A program made the translations under genes and the position numbers. From contig JAHGAU010000001.1 in assembly GCA_019925105.1 (NCBI GenBank), positions 620,001 to 684,000 on the forward strand: DNA of 64,000 bases, read 5' to 3'. Below, piece by piece: positions 43,986-55,794 of this stretch. Within the stretch, counting starts at the first letter, position 1. Every line of letters begins with the position of its first letter. Below the pieces are notes generated by a model that was given only the letters and a program-made list of their open reading frames with translations, searched no databases and was not told where the DNA came from. The stretch is from Niebla homalea. Taxonomy: Eukaryota; Ascomycota; Lecanoromycetes; Lecanorales; Ramalinaceae.

Positions 43986-46900
43986 ATGTCTAGTCAATAC
44001 CCATATCTGACCCCGACAGGGGTTGCGCACCCCAGACGTGACCCGCGCTCTCAGTCTAGGCGGTCAATGACCCCCAATGGCCGAGTCCCCTCCCATTCCT
44101 CTCGTCTCATGGCCAGTATCGAAGGCGATCTTGGCGCAGAAGAGGATCCCAGACTTGCCGTCTTTCGAGAATTAACCGCAAAGAGCGAAGCACGCCTGGC
44201 CCGCTTGTTGAACGGGGAAGACCGCGCCGAAGCCAAGGAGGGTCAAACCCTCGACGATGCTGGGCTGGTCCCGCAGCAAGAAGCCAAAGACAATGCGCCC
44301 CCCCCACCGCCACCAAGTCACAAGAGAAAGGCTCGTGCTATTGACGAGGATGATTATGGTGACGATGAGTCCGAAGACGATGACGCGAACAACTCGACCA
44401 ACGTGTCACCGCTCAAGGCTCGAAGCACGCTGCCGCCCTCCGCTCTAGCCCTCGCATCCTCACCCCTGAAGCGGAACCCGTCGCAAACTTCCATTCCAGG
44501 CAGTACAAGAGGGGCGCCAGCTGTGGCCAAGAATACGGAAGACGCGCGCAAGCAGATGGAGGAAGACAAGAAAGTCATGGAGAATAATGCTAAGCGCAAG
44601 TTTCACACGGTCTTCCATACCCTGGAAAATGATAGAGACGCCATGCTTGAGCAGATGAGGCTTGATGAGGCCGAACGAAAGGTCAATGCCGAGATGGGTA
44701 ACGCAACATCGAGTAGGAGTGATGGATCAGTCAACAATCAACAAGGAGGGCTCAGCGGAGCAAATTTGGGTACTTCCAATCTGACGTTGAAGAACCTCAT
44801 CAAGCGGATCGACAGTCAACGTAGCTTAGTCAAGGCAAGCGACCTGGAGTTGAGGAGTCTAATGAGCGAAGTTCGCAAGAATCGCAGTAAATGGGCCAGC
44901 GAAGACAAGCTCGGGCAAGAGGAGCTTTATGAAGGATTCGAGGCAGTATTGGGTGCCTTAAAGGGCCAGACCGAGCACTCCACACACTTCCTCAACAAGG
45001 TCAACAAGAAGGATGCTCCGGACTACGGCACTATCATCAAACACCCGATGGATCTCGGCACCATGACCAAAAGGCTTAGGGTTCTTCATTACAAAACGAA
45101 GAAGGAGTTCCTCGACGACTTGAACTTGATTTGGGCCAATTGCCTCAAGTACAACGCCAACCCGGAACATTATATGCGCAAGCACGCCTTGTTCATGAGG
45201 AAGGAGACGGACAAACTTGCACAGTTCATCACGGACGTACCCATCAGAGATAGAGCACAGGTAGAAGCAGAGGAACGGAGAAAGCACGCTGGTGCTGACT
45301 TGGATGGCGAAGAGGAAAGTGACGACGAGCCCATCAAAACCTCCAGAGGTCGTAAGGCTCCTGGTAAAACTTCGAAAAAGGGCACGACTGTACGTAAAGC
45401 CCCTGCAGGGACAAACGAGGAGTCTCCAGGTGCAGAAACAAGACCGGCTGCAGCTTCCTCACAAGTCAATGGGATTCATCATGCCTCCCTAGAAGCACCC
45501 AATGTCGACTCAGAACATGACATAGATGGTAGTCAGACTCCACCACGTCGCACAGCGACACCAAGTGGGCTGAATGGCATACTCGCTCATGGAGCTGGGG
45601 GTACCCAAAGTGAGGCGATGGATGTCGATGGAGAGTCTATGATCAATGGAGTCGCCCCGTCCCTTATGGATGGCGATGACGAGCCTGAGTACGAAGACGC
45701 CGAGTACAAGACATGGAAACAGGTCACCAAAAAAGATCGAGCCTTGGTGACCGCAGAGCGCCACCGTCTTTTCAAGAAACAACGCTTAGACCCTGATGCT
45801 CCAGCACTACTCCGTACAAAAGCCGGCATGAGAAGCTGGCTTCGCAAGCAAAAACACGCCGTCAGTGATGCTCTTTTACTAAGTAAGCCAGATGATGGCA
45901 TGGAGGTGGATGAAGCGGAGACCGATCAGTCTCGGGGAGAGACATTAGCCGAGGGTATGGAGGGCGATGAGGAGAAAGTGCTTCCGGACTATTACGATCC
46001 ACTGGCTGCAATACCGGACATCCCAGCTCAGCTTCGATGGGTGGTCGACGCGGAGGGCAACGTTCAGGATCAGTCCGAAGAGTTCCTTCGAGAGTTGCCC
46101 AAAGGCTCATTCGTATCACCAGAAAGCTCACTGACGAAGCGCATTGGTGAGAATATCAATTCGATACAGAAGACTCGGAAAGTTACTGCCAAGATTGGAG
46201 TGGTCAAGCAAATGGCGCTGCAATCTCAGCTCTACCAGGGTCAATTCCAGAAGACCGAGGTCGTTCCCTTTGTCGAACAAGACGTGGAGCCGCACGTAAT
46301 GTCGGACAACGGGCCTGTAATAGCACCGGAGGTGTGCCGAGCTGCCATGCAGCGTTCAGCGGCACAGTTGTTGGTGCATGCAGGCTTCGATGAATTTCAA
46401 CCATCCGCTCTGGATGCATTCACCGACTTGGCCAGCGACTACTTCACCAAGCTTGCACGCGATCTGAACACATACACGCAATCTCCACAACTGCCAGTGC
46501 CCGTTGCTGGACACCCGAACAAAGTCACCTGGCAGCCTAGGTTTACAGCCGAAGAATGCATCCTTCATGCCCTACAGGAAAATGGCGCTGATCTGGAATC
46601 ACTCGACACGTATGTCAATGAAGATATTGACCGCACGGGAACGCGACTGGCCACAACGCATGACCGCATGAAAGCTCATCTGGCCGATCTTCTACGCCCA
46701 GCCCTTCACGATGCTGGTCCAGATGGGTCCGGTGCTTTTAATGATGACAGCGAACAGTTCGTATCTGGCGATTTTGCTGAGGAATTAGGTGACGACTTCT
46801 TTGGGTTCAAGGAACTGGGTCTTGACATGGAATTCGGCGGCGCCTCTATGAGTGTGCCCCTCCATCTATTGCAGAAGAGCATGTACAATGCAAACCGAGC

Positions 46901-47747
46901 CCAGAATCCAAGGTTAGTTCCTCAATCCCCAGTTACACAGCAGATCAATGCTAACTCCACTTCCAGCTCTGGCGACTCCAACGCACCGTCCCAGCTTGCA
47001 GAACCTGAGCCGTACGAGCCGATCACCATCGAAAATGTCAAAGAGCAAGTCGGTCTCGTCCAGAATTTCTTCCTTGCGAAATTGCACGCAAACGGGGACA
47101 AACCACTCACAGAGGATGACGACTTACCTGTCAAGCAACGCATGCCAAAGCCGCGGCTGCCACCCACAGGCAAGATCACCAGTCCACGCAAACGACCCTT
47201 CAAGGAACCTGGCCCCGGGAAAGGCCATCCGAGGAAGAAGCTGAAGCTGAATGACAGCGAGCCCGCGAAAATCGGTGAAGCGGACGCGGCTGCCGCAGCC
47301 ACCAACGGAGAGAACGTCGGTGGCGACCCAGTGAAGAAAGCGGTTAATGTTCCACCAAAGACGAATGGCGAGCCAATGTCGCGAGAGCCGAGCAAGAACG
47401 ATATGCCCACGAGCGCAGTGGCACCGGCAGCAGCATCAGCACCAAATGCAACCTCTATTCCCGTTGCAACATCGGTCCCATCCGTACCAGGGGTGCCATC
47501 TACAACGTCAGTACCATCCGCACCACCAGAACCCACAGCACCACCGGTACCAGCCGATCCCTCAATGCCAAATGTACCCGCAAAGACCATGACTAATGGT
47601 GTACTACCGACATCTATCAACGCCACGAATGGCCCCGAAAATACCACAACCACTAACACAATCACGTCCATACCGAAAGGCACAGGTAAAGAAACAAACG
47701 GCGATTCTGGGAGCCTACCCTCGCCAGAGAGTCTGCAAGCCACCTGA
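43986..47747 (+). CDS. SPT7: SAGA complex subunit Spt7 (bromodomain)
   Basis: Spt7 is a structural subunit of the SAGA histone acetyltransferase coactivator. A bromodomain lies at about residues 320-420 (HFLNKVNKKDAPDYGTIIKH, MDLGTMTKRL, IWANCLKYNANPEHYMRKHA). A histone-fold/Bromo-TP domain lies at about 780-835 (VCRAAMQRSAAQLLVHAGFD, FQPSALDAFTDLASDYFTKL) and would pair with a Taf10-type partner. The N-terminus is charged and disordered. The C-terminus is a Pro/Ala/Ser/Val/Thr low-complexity tail. The frame is open throughout, but positions 46913-46966 form a 54-nt segment with GTTAGT donor, GCTAAC branch and TTCCAG acceptor, so it is most likely an in-frame intron. The spliced protein would have 1,235 aa instead of 1,253. 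Confidence 0.92.
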   Translation: MSSQYPYLTPTGVAHPRRDPRSQSRRSMTPNGRVPSHSSRLMASIEGDLGAEEDPRLAVFRELTAKSEARLARLLNGEDRAEAKEGQTLDDAGLVPQQEAKDNAPPPPPPSHKRKARAIDEDDYGDDESEDDDANNSTNVSPLKARSTLPPSALALASSPLKRNPSQTSIPGSTRGAPAVAKNTEDARKQMEEDKKVMENNAKRKFHTVFHTLENDRDAMLEQMRLDEAERKVNAEMGNATSSRSDGSVNNQQGGLSGANLGTSNLTLKNLIKRIDSQRSLVKASDLELRSLMSEVRKNRSKWASEDKLGQEELYEGFEAVLGALKGQTEHSTHFLNKVNKKDAPDYGTIIKHPMDLGTMTKRLRVLHYKTKKEFLDDLNLIWANCLKYNANPEHYMRKHALFMRKETDKLAQFITDVPIRDRAQVEAEERRKHAGADLDGEEESDDEPIKTSRGRKAPGKTSKKGTTVRKAPAGTNEESPGAETRPAAASSQVNGIHHASLEAPNVDSEHDIDGSQTPPRRTATPSGLNGILAHGAGGTQSEAMDVDGESMINGVAPSLMDGDDEPEYEDAEYKTWKQVTKKDRALVTAERHRLFKKQRLDPDAPALLRTKAGMRSWLRKQKHAVSDALLLSKPDDGMEVDEAETDQSRGETLAEGMEGDEEKVLPDYYDPLAAIPDIPAQLRWVVDAEGNVQDQSEEFLRELPKGSFVSPESSLTKRIGENINSIQKTRKVTAKIGVVKQMALQSQLYQGQFQKTEVVPFVEQDVEPHVMSDNGPVIAPEVCRAAMQRSAAQLLVHAGFDEFQPSALDAFTDLASDYFTKLARDLNTYTQSPQLPVPVAGHPNKVTWQPRFTAEECILHALQENGADLESLDTYVNEDIDRTGTRLATTHDRMKAHLADLLRPALHDAGPDGSGAFNDDSEQFVSGDFAEELGDDFFGFKELGLDMEFGGASMSVPLHLLQKSMYNANRAQNPRLVPQSPVTQQINANSTSSSGDSNAPSQLAEPEPYEPITIENVKEQVGLVQNFFLAKLHANGDKPLTEDDDLPVKQRMPKPRLPPTGKITSPRKRPFKEPGPGKGHPRKKLKLNDSEPAKIGEADAAAAATNGENVGGDPVKKAVNVPPKTNGEPMSREPSKNDMPTSAVAPAAASAPNATSIPVATSVPSVPGVPSTTSVPSAPPEPTAPPVPADPSMPNVPAKTMTNGVLPTSINATNGPENTTTTNTITSIPKGTGKETNGDSGSLPSPESLQAT

Positions 47748-49669
47748 GCGAGTGCGCAGATGACGGTGTCAGCAGAGCGTGGTCCGATAAAGCGCGGAGT
47801 CGTGTTCTCGGAAGAAGCAAGGCCATGGCCCAAAAAGACGTGATCACAGGGCTTCCCTGAGCGAGCAGTGGACGCTCCACGTTGGTGAAGTCCCAGGGTT
47901 GCCTAAGCGCTTCTAAGCACTACCGTGCTTGCCGACTCAGCTGTGGTTTGAAAGTGGCAGTCAGCGCCGGTTCCAGCGCACCGAATAAGTTGCCTGACTG
48001 GTCCCGCGCCAACCCGACCTCACCTATAGCCCCGGAGAGGCTCTGCCTTCGCCCCCGTACCTGGCTCCGTACCTCACTCCTCCCAAGACGACAGGATAGG
48101 CAAGCTAGGTGGACGCAATCCTTGTACACGACGGACAATCGTCCCTCTTCTCTCCAATTTTAAAACGCATGCAGCAAGCATCTTGATTGCAATTCTTCCT
48201 ATTCAGAAGTCCTACAAAGGGAAGGTGGATATCCCCCGAGATTTCTAGAAATGGCCACTTTTTACATGTTCATACGAAGATTTTGCGATTGTATATTATG
48301 GGTTGATACCCCCTTTTTTTTTAAAGGCGCATGGACATGGACGGACCAGCATGGCGTTGGCGCGCAGGAGGTTAATTGTTTGCGGTTGTCACGCGTGCAT
48401 GATTTCGAAGGGGATGCATAGATGGATAGGAGAATAGCAGCAATGAATCAGGGGTTGAACGTGTTTTGCTTTTTGTGCGCTGGTGTGCTTCCCTACGGAA
48501 AGGATGCGCGTGTGTGCCTGCCGTTGCTTTCCAAATGGATCAGGCGAGGAGTTATGCCTCCTGGCCAGCTATCTATCACCTCTACCGTTCGCCGCGGAGA
48601 TCTGAATTTCGCTGGAACTCTCTGCTGTTTTTTGTTCGTTGTTTAGCTGGGATGATTCCTGTATATTTTGATTTTATTTTTGGTTTTTTGGGGGGAAAGG
48701 GGGGGGATTATTGTAAGAATACAGCACGCAAGCATGTTCTCTGCGTGGAAATTTGAGGGGGAGGGAGGGGGGAAGGCATGTTCTTTGCGTAGAATTTATG
48801 GGGGGGGGGTTCATAGCAAGCTCGCTCCTTCAATCAAAGAGTAACCTCGTTGTTGTTGCTTTCCCGTTCCGAGAGGAGGTTTGAGGTGAGGTGGAAATTC
48901 TGCGCGGGGAGGATGAGGAATATGATGTGAGGAAGTTGGAGATGGGATGGGGGAAGGGGAAGGGGAAGGGGAAGGGGAAGGGGTGGATATTGAGTTTGGG
49001 TGTTGGGGGGGGTTAGGGGAGTGTGTGGAGGGATGGATGGGGGAAGGGATGGATGGGGGAAGGAAGGAAGGAAGGATATGAACGAGGTTCGCCAAGGCGA
49101 GTTAGAAATTCATTTTGCATAGGGGTGAACCAGGTCTTATTGACGATTTATTCGGATTTCTTTTGCCATTTGTATCGTGGACCCCTGCGGCATAGGTCGG
49201 TAGTAATGGTTGCTATTGGTAGAATCCTTTGCTACGAGCAGACAAAGATTTTGAGATTTCCCGCGACATGCTAGCGGGTTGCGCTTCGCTCCCAGTTGCT
49301 GTGGTATGATATTCATTTTTAGGCGCCCATACTGACGGAACAATACAACATACTAATTCTCGGTCTGAAGTGGTACTCGTAAGCACACTTGGGACTGATT
49401 GGACAGGGATGCGGACTAAGGTAGTACTTGACTCAAGCCACCATGACGATGGATTGGGTAGCAGTCTCATAAGGCTGCAGCAGCTAATTGGTCCCCTCAG
49501 CCTGATGTGTGCAACCTACAAAAGATTTTCCACAGAGCCTGATTCTGCGATCTTCCAATCTCTTCGAAAATGGGGATACTCTCATGCCTGTAAAACCGGT
49601 TTCGTTCCGTTTCACTTCCATGTTGCATTTTCAGTGACGGTGTAGTACGTGACTACCACTCGGAACACA
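47748..49669. repeat. 1.9-kb gene-free region with G-rich simple repeats
   Basis: No gene was supported. From about 48,690 to 49,080 the plus strand is strongly purine/G-rich. There are G runs of 7-9 at about 48,690-48,810, a (GGGGAA)n tract at about 48,950-48,985, and GGGATGGATGGGGGA/GGAAGG repeats at about 49,025-49,078. These could form G-quadruplex or triplex DNA. A T-run (48,312-48,321) also occurs. The region probably includes the SPT7 terminator and the promoter of the caspase-like gene. Confidence 0.5.
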
Positions 49670-52600
49670 ATGCCTACTCAGGTGCAGCTTAATGGTGAAA
49701 GCAATGGCCCCTCCCTGGAAAGTCTGAGTCTGGATGGAAACGATGCACAAGCAAGCGGTGCCGTTACTACAGAGCCGGCAGAATATGTATAGTCACAGGT
49801 CCCTGTTATTGAGTAAATTTCTGAAACGATGTATTGTTCAATAGCTAAGGCCGAAACACCATACACACCCCTCGACAATAAACAACAGCCATGTTGATTC
49901 TTTGGATGACTTCATCCGTGATACAAATGACGCCCTGTCAGGGGCGCTCTCTCGCAATGGAATCATCTACTCAAAGGTCACGGTCCTCTTCATTCGATGG
50001 GAGGATGATGTCTTTATCGATCCAGGCCGAAACAATGGTGTGCAGGGTACGTTGATTTTAAGGCGAAGTTCTCCTTTTGAGCATTTGGGTGGACTCAGGA
50101 TCCTCTCTTAAGATAAAAACTCCTTGAGATGTGTCTATCCTATGGTACGCATTTAGGAGGGCGATTTCTATTCCAGAACATCTTCAAACATCTTGTGGGA
50201 CTTTTCAGTTTTATCTCCAAAAAGCCAACCGATATTTACATGATCTCAAGATATATACGAAAACTCATAAAGCCTGTAGAGAAGAGTGATGTTAACCTCA
50301 GAATTTATCTCAAGGTGAGATTGACAATCTCGAAAGGGTCCTCGCAAAAGAATATGGCTTCGAAACCGAGCAGTACCTGATACCAAGCCAAGATTCCCAG
50401 CGAAGCTTACAAAGAGAGATCTTCCACTTTCAAGAAGCTCATACCAGCAGGGACGAGCTCCTCATGGTTTACTATGGTGGTCACGGTGAGCTTAACAACA
50501 TGGATAAGAGCATTTGGTCACAGGGCGAGAACGGCCCGTCCGTCGATTGGTCCTCAATTCAACATTTACTGGAGTACGCTATCCCAGATGTTCTGATTCT
50601 TCTCGATTGCTGTTACGCCGCTTCTGCCGACCAAGTATCAGTTGAGGGCACTGTGGAAGTTCTTGCGGCTTGTGGCCACGAGACGCAAACAGCAGGCATA
50701 TGTGATTGGTCATTTACCAATCGGCTGACAGACATTCTGCGTGAGATGAAAGACCAACGCTTTACTGTTGCTCAATTGCATTCCAAATTAGTAAATTACA
50801 GGGGGGTGAGAGGACCAAAAAAGCTTCTGCGGACACCGCATCATGGCATAATGAGTCATAATGACAAAGCAAGCATCCGTATCTCTGCTCTCAAGCGCAA
50901 TCGAACAATCGATACACTTGATGACCTAGAGTTGACCTTGTCTGAAGGGTCTAAGGTACGTACTCGCGAACCAAGTATCCACCTCTCAGCAACTTTCCAG
51001 AGCTCGGGAATATCTTTTCAAGAGGTTTTAATTGAGACGTGTCCTCCAAGTCCCAAAACAATCCAGGGCAGCAATGCTGACTCCAAAATGTGTGTTCAGC
51101 AGTCCGATCGCATATCCCCTCGAGTCCTCATTGCGGTCTCTGTCCAAGGAGATCTTGACGCTAATAGTTGGCGGGACTGGCTACTAAGCCAACTTCCTAA
51201 AGGCATTGAGGGACTTTCACTTGTCAAAGCCGAAGGCATTTTCGGATCCCATTCAGTGCTTGGAATATTCTCACTGCCTGTCGCTCTCTGGGATCTTCTT
51301 CCCGAAAGATCTGCTTATAAGTTCGTTGGCTTTGTTACCACGCCTAACCTTGTCGCGCAAATCACAGACTCTGCTAATCGCTCGGTGGTGGATCCTGCGG
51401 ACATTGCTCATACAGCTCTGGTCCAGTCCTGGCCCGTAAACCCACAGCCAGTGGAAAATACCCAAGAAGCTTCAGTCACGACCAAAGATCTAGGCCAGAC
51501 TCTGTCAGCCACACCTAGTGATACAATTTTCCGGGATGTTAGCGACGCAGACGGGACTATTTCAACTGCTGCTTTGGCGGAAACAGTTGCAAAGTTGTAC
51601 TCAGAAATCAAGGCCAGCTTTGAATGGCACTCAGATTCTTATCAATTGCCGGAAGATTTGCGCCATATCAACACATGCTTCTTGATTGAGGGCAAGAGGC
51701 TGCAGCTTTGGGCAGGTTTGAAACTTCCGGAAGCGACTTCGGACAATCAAAATTGGGGTATTCTCAAATCTTTCGAATTCATTCTCCGCAACATGCTGGA
51801 CTTGTTCCTTGGGATTCATATAGTGCCAGATCCCCCAAGCGGTAGGCTAGTGAAGGTCACGTAAAGCAGCGTAGCGAAGCTAATGCCGTGACTAGGCGCA
51901 GAATCAAGTGGAACCCAAGACGATGCGAATAAGAGTCGCACGAATCTCACATTTCCCAAACTCCCTCTTAACCCAAGATCGCATATCGAGAAGCAAATAG
52001 AAATTGTCGTCAAGCGATTGTGCTATCTTAATGATTGCCTCGAAAAGATTAGCACGCCACTCGAGAGAGAGTCCTTGCGTTACAGGTTGCGGACATCCTG
52101 TGTATGTGAGCAAATATCCAGCCTAGAACTGATCCAGGACGCTGCAGCTTTGCTTGGTCACAAGGACATCCAGAGATGGGCAAGAGCAAATTTTCTGATC
52201 AAGCGTTGGGACATGAAGGATAAACCAGCGGATATCTTCCGTATTGACGAGAAGGACTTGATTTACCAAAATCGAAAAATCGCCAACAGTCTCCCGAGGC
52301 AATCCGACAGTCTCCTGGGGCAATTAGCGATTTACAAAGGTCAGAATCTTCTGGTGGAATGGTCCTCTCCCCTAGATCCGAAAGAAACAGCAGTCTTGAG
52401 CCAAGACCTTGGGCCATTAGATCTTGCAATACTACGCTGCGTTGGATGTGTCAAAGGAACTGAAGGCGTAGAAGGATATGCCTATAGAGTACCAGATATC
52501 GCTCTTCCTATCGAAAGGCCCTCCAGACTTGATCGTTTGATACCACAGATCTATCGACCGGATTTAAACATCCGTCTCAAGCTTGCAGACGCTCTCGCCA

Positions 52601-53205
52601 GGACAATATTTGGAATGCATACCCTGGGCTGGATGCACCGAAATATTTCTTCAAGGAACATCGTCTTTTGGTCGCAGAGTGAACAACAAGCGGACTTGTG
52701 TCATCCGTATCTCTTGGGTTTTGGCAGTTCTGCCATGGAGGGACTTTACTTAACCAGCAGACATGAGAAGTCTCTGAATGAGCGTGAAGACGATGAGGAC
52801 TTCGAGTACTATCGTCACCCTGCACTCAGGAGGCCTTTGGAATGGAGTGAGATTACTGAAAGCAGTAGGCACACATCCGAACGATCATTCAGACCATCAT
52901 TCGATATTTACAGTCTCGGAGTCGTCTTATACGAGATCGGCAATTGGCAATTTCTTATAAGACGTCAGCTGACCCGTACCGACTTCGAGCTGCGCAACCC
53001 TCACAAAATGTTAACCGAACAGGACATCAGACACTTGAGGGGGAATACCGGTCATCGGTATACAGACATTGTGGTTGCCTGTCTAGATGGACGTTTTGAT
53101 GAGATATTGGGACGAACCGGTTATAAAACTCAGGGACAAGTGGAAGCTTATTTGTCGGCGTTTCAAGACATGATAATTGATCCGCTGAGCGCTTGTAGTG
53201 CATGA
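49670..53205 (+). CDS. Caspase-like / HeLo-like / pseudokinase fusion protein
   Basis: Four exons, 49670-49786, 49845-50046, 50315-51841 and 51896-53205 (introns 58, 268 and 54 nt), give 1,051 aa in one frame. The N-terminal p20-like caspase domain (C14; about residues 45-270) has KVTVLFIRWEDD, then YYGGHG (H163) and ILLDCCYAAS (C206), so the His-Cys dyad is present. A beta-rich segment follows (SPRVLIAVSVQGDLDANSW, SLPVALWDLLP). A helical region (CFLIEGKRLQLWAGLKLPEA) then resembles the HeLo/prion-inhibition domains of fungal cell-death proteins. The C-terminus is kinase-like: MHRNISSRNIVF replaces HRD-x-KxxN (about 863) and GFGSS replaces DFG (about 890), while FDIYSLGVVLYEIG is normal. It is therefore a pseudokinase. 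Likely role: heterokaryon incompatibility or innate immunity (inference). The intron at 51842 is needed to bridge two in-frame stops. Confidence 0.78.
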
Positions 53206-53680
53206 AGAATAATGACGGCATCTTCCTTCCTCCATTTGCTGTATCAGAATACGAGACAATGCAATGATTAGCCTCATACTATGAAAAATCCATCCAAGTC
53301 TAGGACACCTTGCAGATCTTGCTATGTGGGAGTGAGCCGACTTCGTCGTCAAATGAACATCAAGCCCAATAGCAGAACCGAGAAATCTGATACTGTCAAT
53401 CCAGAGCTCTCATAGGGCTGAACGGTTGCCAAGCCTCTTCGCGAACAGCGCGTCTCTCTCGCCTGCCCTGAAGCTTTCTCCAAAATTCCTCCAGAGTACA
53501 CACTTTAATATTGATGCTCCACCAGTCTCTTTCGCTTGTGATATTCCAAGACAACGTGCTGAAGCAATCCGATGAGTCAAGTGATGATTTTACGGGGCTA
53601 AACTTCGACACCATACCTTTTGTATCCTTTTCGCGCAGCCCATACCCATCCAGCAGTAGCCTTGAAGCCCAACCGCCGTG
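53206..53680. promoter_or_regulatory. Upstream region of CCT7
   Basis: These 475 bp lie between the caspase-like gene and CCT7. No coding frame or distinct motif was supported. Confidence 0.4.
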
Positions 53681-55794
53681 ATGTCATTTGGCGGACAGAC
53701 TCCCACCATAATAGTGCTGAAGGAGGGGACCGACGCATCACAGGGCAAAGGGCAGATAATATCGAACATACAAGCCTGCCTGGCCGTGCAAGACACAATA
53801 CGGAGCACATTGGGACCTTACGGAGGGGACCTACTGCTAGTGGACGAAAATGGCAAGCAAACAATCACCAATGATGGCGCTACTGTGATGAAAGTGTGTC
53901 CTGAAGCATCTCAATCTTCCCCACTCAGAACTTGCTGACCTGTCTACCCCCCAACCCCAGCTCCTCGACATTGTCCACCCCGCCGCCAAAATCCTCACCG
54001 ACATCGCCCGCTCGCAAGACGCCGAGGTGGGCGATGGCACGACCTCGGTGGTCGTCCTGGCTGGGGAGGTGTTGAAGGAGCTCAAGGATCATGTGGAGCA
54101 AGGCGTCAGTGCGCAGACGATTATCAAGGGTCTGAGGAGGGCGGGCGCCATGGCTGTGAACAAGATCGAGGAGATTGCGGTGACGACGGAGGGAGGGAAA
54201 CAGAGGGAGACGCTGAGGCGGTTAGCGGCTACGGCGATGAGCTCGAAGCTGATACATCGGAATGCGGATTTCTTCACCAAAAGTACGTGACTGCACCTTG
54301 AGCCTGACGGGACATGATGGTTTGTGTGGGGTGAAGTGAGGGGCTGACTGGTGGTGGATATAGTGGTTGTGGATGCAGTCCTATCACTTGACCAGGACGA
54401 TCTCAACGAGAAATTGATTGGCATCAAAAAAATCACAGGCGGTGCTCTACAAGATTCACTCTTCGTCAATGGGGTAGCCTTCAAGAAGACATTCTCATAC
54501 GCCGGCTTCGAACAACAACCGAAGAGCTTTAAAAACCCAAAGATTGTATGTCTGAATGTGGAGCTGGAACTCAAGAGTGAAAAAGATAATGCAGAAGTGA
54601 GGGTGGACCAAGTGTCAGAATACCAAGCCATCGTCGACGCCGAATGGCAGATCATTTACAACAAGATGGAGGCACTGCACGCAACAGGAGCAAAGGTTGT
54701 GCTCAGCAAATTACCGATAGGAGATTTAGCTACCCAGTACGCCTTTCGTTTCCTATCCTGCTCATTCGCCCTGCTAACCCACAGCTCCGCAGATATTTTG
54801 CAGACCGCGACATCTTCTGCGCCGGCCGCGTCTCCTCCGACGACCTTGAGCGCGTCGTCCAAGCCTGCGGCGGCTCCATCTCCAGCACCTGCTCCAACAT
54901 CCAGGACAACCATCTCGGCACCTGCGAACGCTTCGAGGAGCGACAGATTGGCGGCGAGCGCTTCAACTTCTTCGAGGGATGCCCGCAAGCGAAGACGTGC
55001 ACGCTGGTGCTGAGGGGAGGAGCAGAGCAATTCATCGCCGAGGTGGAGCGCAGCTTGCACGACGCGATCATGATTGTGAAGCGGGCGATTCGGAATCGGA
55101 ATATCGTTGCTGGGGGCGGCGCTTGTGAGGTATGTCGACCAACTCTTTTTACCCCCCTTTTCCGAGTCTTGGGCCAAAAAGCAAACGGGAGACTCGCGGT
55201 CCTTACCACACGATCACCACCCCTAATATGTCACAGATGGAAGTCTCCGCGCACCTCCACCGCTACGCCGACCTTGAAGCTTCCATTCCCCGCAAACAGC
55301 AATCCATCATTAACTCCTTCGCCAAAGCGCTCGAGATCATCCCCCGCCAGCTCTGCGACAACGCCGGTTTTGACGCCACCAACATCCTGACCCAGTTGCG
55401 GGTCGAGCACCGCAAGGGCAACGTCTGGGCCGGCGTGGACTTTGACAATGAAGGGGTGCGGGATAACATGGCTGCGTTTGTGTGGGAGCCGAGCTTGGTC
55501 AAGGTGAATGCGATACAGGCAGCCGTGGAGGCCGGGTGTTTGGTCATGAGTGTGGATGAGACGATAAGTGAGTTTTTCTCATCTTTTCCCACTTTCGTTA
55601 TTTCTTTTTTGGGGGGGGGCTTGTGTGTCTCCATGTGCTTGTACGCGGCTTGTACGGATGGATAAGAGGCATGGCTGACATGAAAGACAGAGAACGAGCC
55701 GTCAGAGCAACCGCAGGCACCGCAGCGGGGCCTGCCACCAGGTGCCGCCCAACGAGCGCTACGTGGGCGAGGAAGGGGGATGCCGCGAAGATGA
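53681..55794 (+). CDS. CCT7: T-complex chaperonin CCT eta subunit
   Basis: This is one of eight subunits of the cytosolic TRiC/CCT chaperonin that folds actin and tubulin. Six exons, 53681-53893, 53961-54282, 54364-54736, 54793-55129, 55237-55567 and 55691-55794, give 559 aa. The N-terminus [18 protein letters not shown] is the eta signature. The ATP-site motifs [20 protein letters not shown] and [15 protein letters not shown] are intact, as are [13 protein letters not shown] and [10 protein letters not shown]. The C-terminus [10 protein letters not shown] is the typical eta tail. Each intron (56-123 nt) restores a conserved block, for example TKMVVDAV and [18 protein letters not shown] 53681 is preferred over an upstream in-frame GTG. 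Confidence 0.96.

Noticed and set aside
46922..47833. 303-codon minus-strand frame
   Set aside because: Antisense to the SPT7 low-complexity tail; the Val/Gly repeats mirror the Pro/Ala/Thr repeats of the real gene.
48954..48985. (GGGGAA)n tract as a telomeric or origin sequence
   Set aside because: It is internal, not TTAGGG-type, and no replication-origin feature is recognisable in filamentous fungi by sequence; treated as a simple repeat.
51862..51894. In-frame stop codons that would split the caspase-pseudokinase gene in two
   Set aside because: They lie inside a 54-nt GT-AG segment (51842-51895) whose removal keeps the frame; the downstream part has no good start of its own at the boundary.
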